Assembly: GCF_021654335.1 (NCBI RefSeq)
Contig: NZ_AP023423.1
Location: 2,417,001 to 2,481,000 of the forward strand
Origin: Sideroxyarcus emersonii
GTDB taxonomy: Bacteria; Pseudomonadota; Gammaproteobacteria; Burkholderiales; Gallionellaceae
Length of the DNA: 64,000 nt
Direction of reading: 5' to 3'
Each line of letters begins with the position of its first letter. Position 1 is the first letter of the stretch. Made by a program: the position numbers and the translations under genes. Positions 62,923-64,000 of this stretch are shown one piece after another. Under the pieces are notes generated by a model. The model did not search any database, was not told where the DNA came from, and saw only the letters and a list, made by a program, of their open reading frames with translations.

Positions 62923-63104
62923 TTTGTCCCCTGCGGTGTTCGTCAGATTCATAATTCTTTGAACCAATGAGCTAATGCTTAGGTTGCGCCCCATTAAAGT
63001 TACTGTTGTGAGCGTCCCCAGCGGACGCACCTGATGTGACCGGGAACCGACCCTCTTGAACCCCGGTTCAAGATATTGAGTCAACGGCACAGGCGGGGGA
63101 CTCC
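62923..63104 (+). ncRNA. ssrS: 6S RNA
   Basis: About 180 bases between zapA and the EVE gene fold as a long irregular hairpin: the 5' GTCCCCTGCGG pairs with the 3' ACAGGCGGGGGAC end, and internal arms include CCGGGAACCGACCC and GAACCCCGGTTC. Position right after zapA, length and terminal pairing identify 6S RNA, which binds the sigma-70 RNA polymerase in stationary phase. Exact ends are approximate. Confidence 0.85.
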
Positions 63105-63149
63105 ATTCAAATGCGGCGCAAGCCGCATTTTCTTTGCAGCGAGTTCGAC

Positions 63150-63614
<465 letters not shown>

Positions 63615-63729
63615 ACCAGCACAGCAGGACGACGAGCGATGCCGGACCGGCTCGCCAGAAAGCGGGGAATCGGAACAGGGCCCCGTAACACAACCAGGCT
63701 ACGCCACAGCGACCCTCATTACCCCCAGC

Positions 63730-64000
63730 TTACGCCCCAAGATAAGCCTGTTGCACCGCATCGCTGCCGAGCAGCTCTTCCGCCTTGCCCGACATGGTGA
63801 TCGCACCGCTCTCCAATACATACCCGCGTTGTGCAGACTCAAGTGCCAGCCTGGCATTCTGCTCCACCAGCAGGATAGTGACGCCCTGCGCCGAGATGGT
63901 ACGGATAGTCTCAAAGATCCGCTCCACCATCAGCGGAGCAAGCCCCATGCTGGGTTCGTCCAGCATGAGCAGGGCCGGATTGCCCATCAGCGCGCGCGCC
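63730..64000 (-). CDS. livF: Branched-chain amino-acid ABC transporter ATPase (LivF type), C-terminal part
   Basis: The last ~90 codons are present and the gene continues beyond the window. The Walker B LLMLDEPSMGLAPL and H-loop-side TILLVEQNARLALE are diagnostic of LivF, followed by RGYVLESGAITMSG and the tail QAYLGA. LivF couples ATP hydrolysis to import of branched-chain or related amino acids or amides (urea transporters are similar). The signature motif lies outside the window. Confidence 0.9.
   Translation of the reverse strand, partial: ARALMGNPALLMLDEPSMGLAPLMVERIFETIRTISAQGVTILLVEQNARLALESAQRGYVLESGAITMSGKAEELLGSDAVQQAYLGA

Overview
The window reads as chromosome of a betaproteobacterium, most likely Nitrosomonadales and perhaps Gallionellaceae (Sideroxydans/Gallionella type). 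That placement rests on the gpsA-secB-grxC order, PilS/PilR beside ampD, an AlgP/histone-H1-like Lys/Ala/Pro protein, the zapB-zapA-6S RNA block, a moderately high GC content and a large cytochrome-rich respiratory cluster. It is an inference from gene content, not a database match. No rRNA, tRNA, prophage, integrase or CRISPR array was seen.

Layout. 1-8.5 kb (minus): gpsA (partial), an SH3 protein, secB, glutaredoxin, rhodanese, an O-antigen-ligase/PglL-type membrane protein, a DUF2892 protein, an RND pump with its adaptor, and an ArsR repressor. The repressor has the two-cysteine spacing of persulfide sensors, and a perfect palindrome lies inside the pump promoter. 8.7-13.2 kb (plus): gpmI, envC, ctpA and an unknown gene. 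13.2-18.4 kb: a diguanylate cyclase, two hydrolases, a polysaccharide deacetylase and a methyltransferase. 18.8-19.4 kb: a histone-H1-like gene built on a 90-bp tandem repeat. 20.2-24.4 kb: nrdB and nrdA behind a pair of NrdR boxes. 24.6-28.3 kb: ampD, pilR, pilS.

29-47.4 kb is the most unusual part: a large gene set around one catalytic C-family (cbb3-like) haem-copper oxidase, CcoN+CcoO. There is no normal CcoP. Instead there are two haem-less, two-helix CcoP-like proteins sharing an FPxWGxRP motif, a free dihaem cytochrome c, two related membrane-anchored monohaem cytochromes, two roughly 170-residue proteins that look like helices IX-XII of CcoN, four single-helix microproteins of 33-35 residues, CcoG, a CcoS-like protein, a FixH/YtkA-like lipoprotein, a SUMF-fold protein lacking the catalytic cysteines, a thioredoxin-like lipoprotein, and several small membrane proteins of unknown role. 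At least four component types are present in two related copies. CcoN keeps the copper ligands and the cross-link tyrosine, so it should reduce oxygen, but the usually conserved glutamate of helix IX is a glutamine.

47.4-53.9 kb (minus): an almost complete molybdenum-cofactor pathway (mog, moeA, mobA, mobB, moaE, moaD, moaC, moeB, moaA) with tatA upstream; a 179-bp palindromic MITE-like element lies between moaE and moaD. 53.9-64 kb: housekeeping genes (apbC, an NlpC lipoprotein, mltB, trxB, an Smr protein, a 2-Cys peroxiredoxin, bacteriohemerythrin, msbA, a membrane protein, zapB, zapA, 6S RNA, an EVE protein) and the end of a livF-type ATPase gene.
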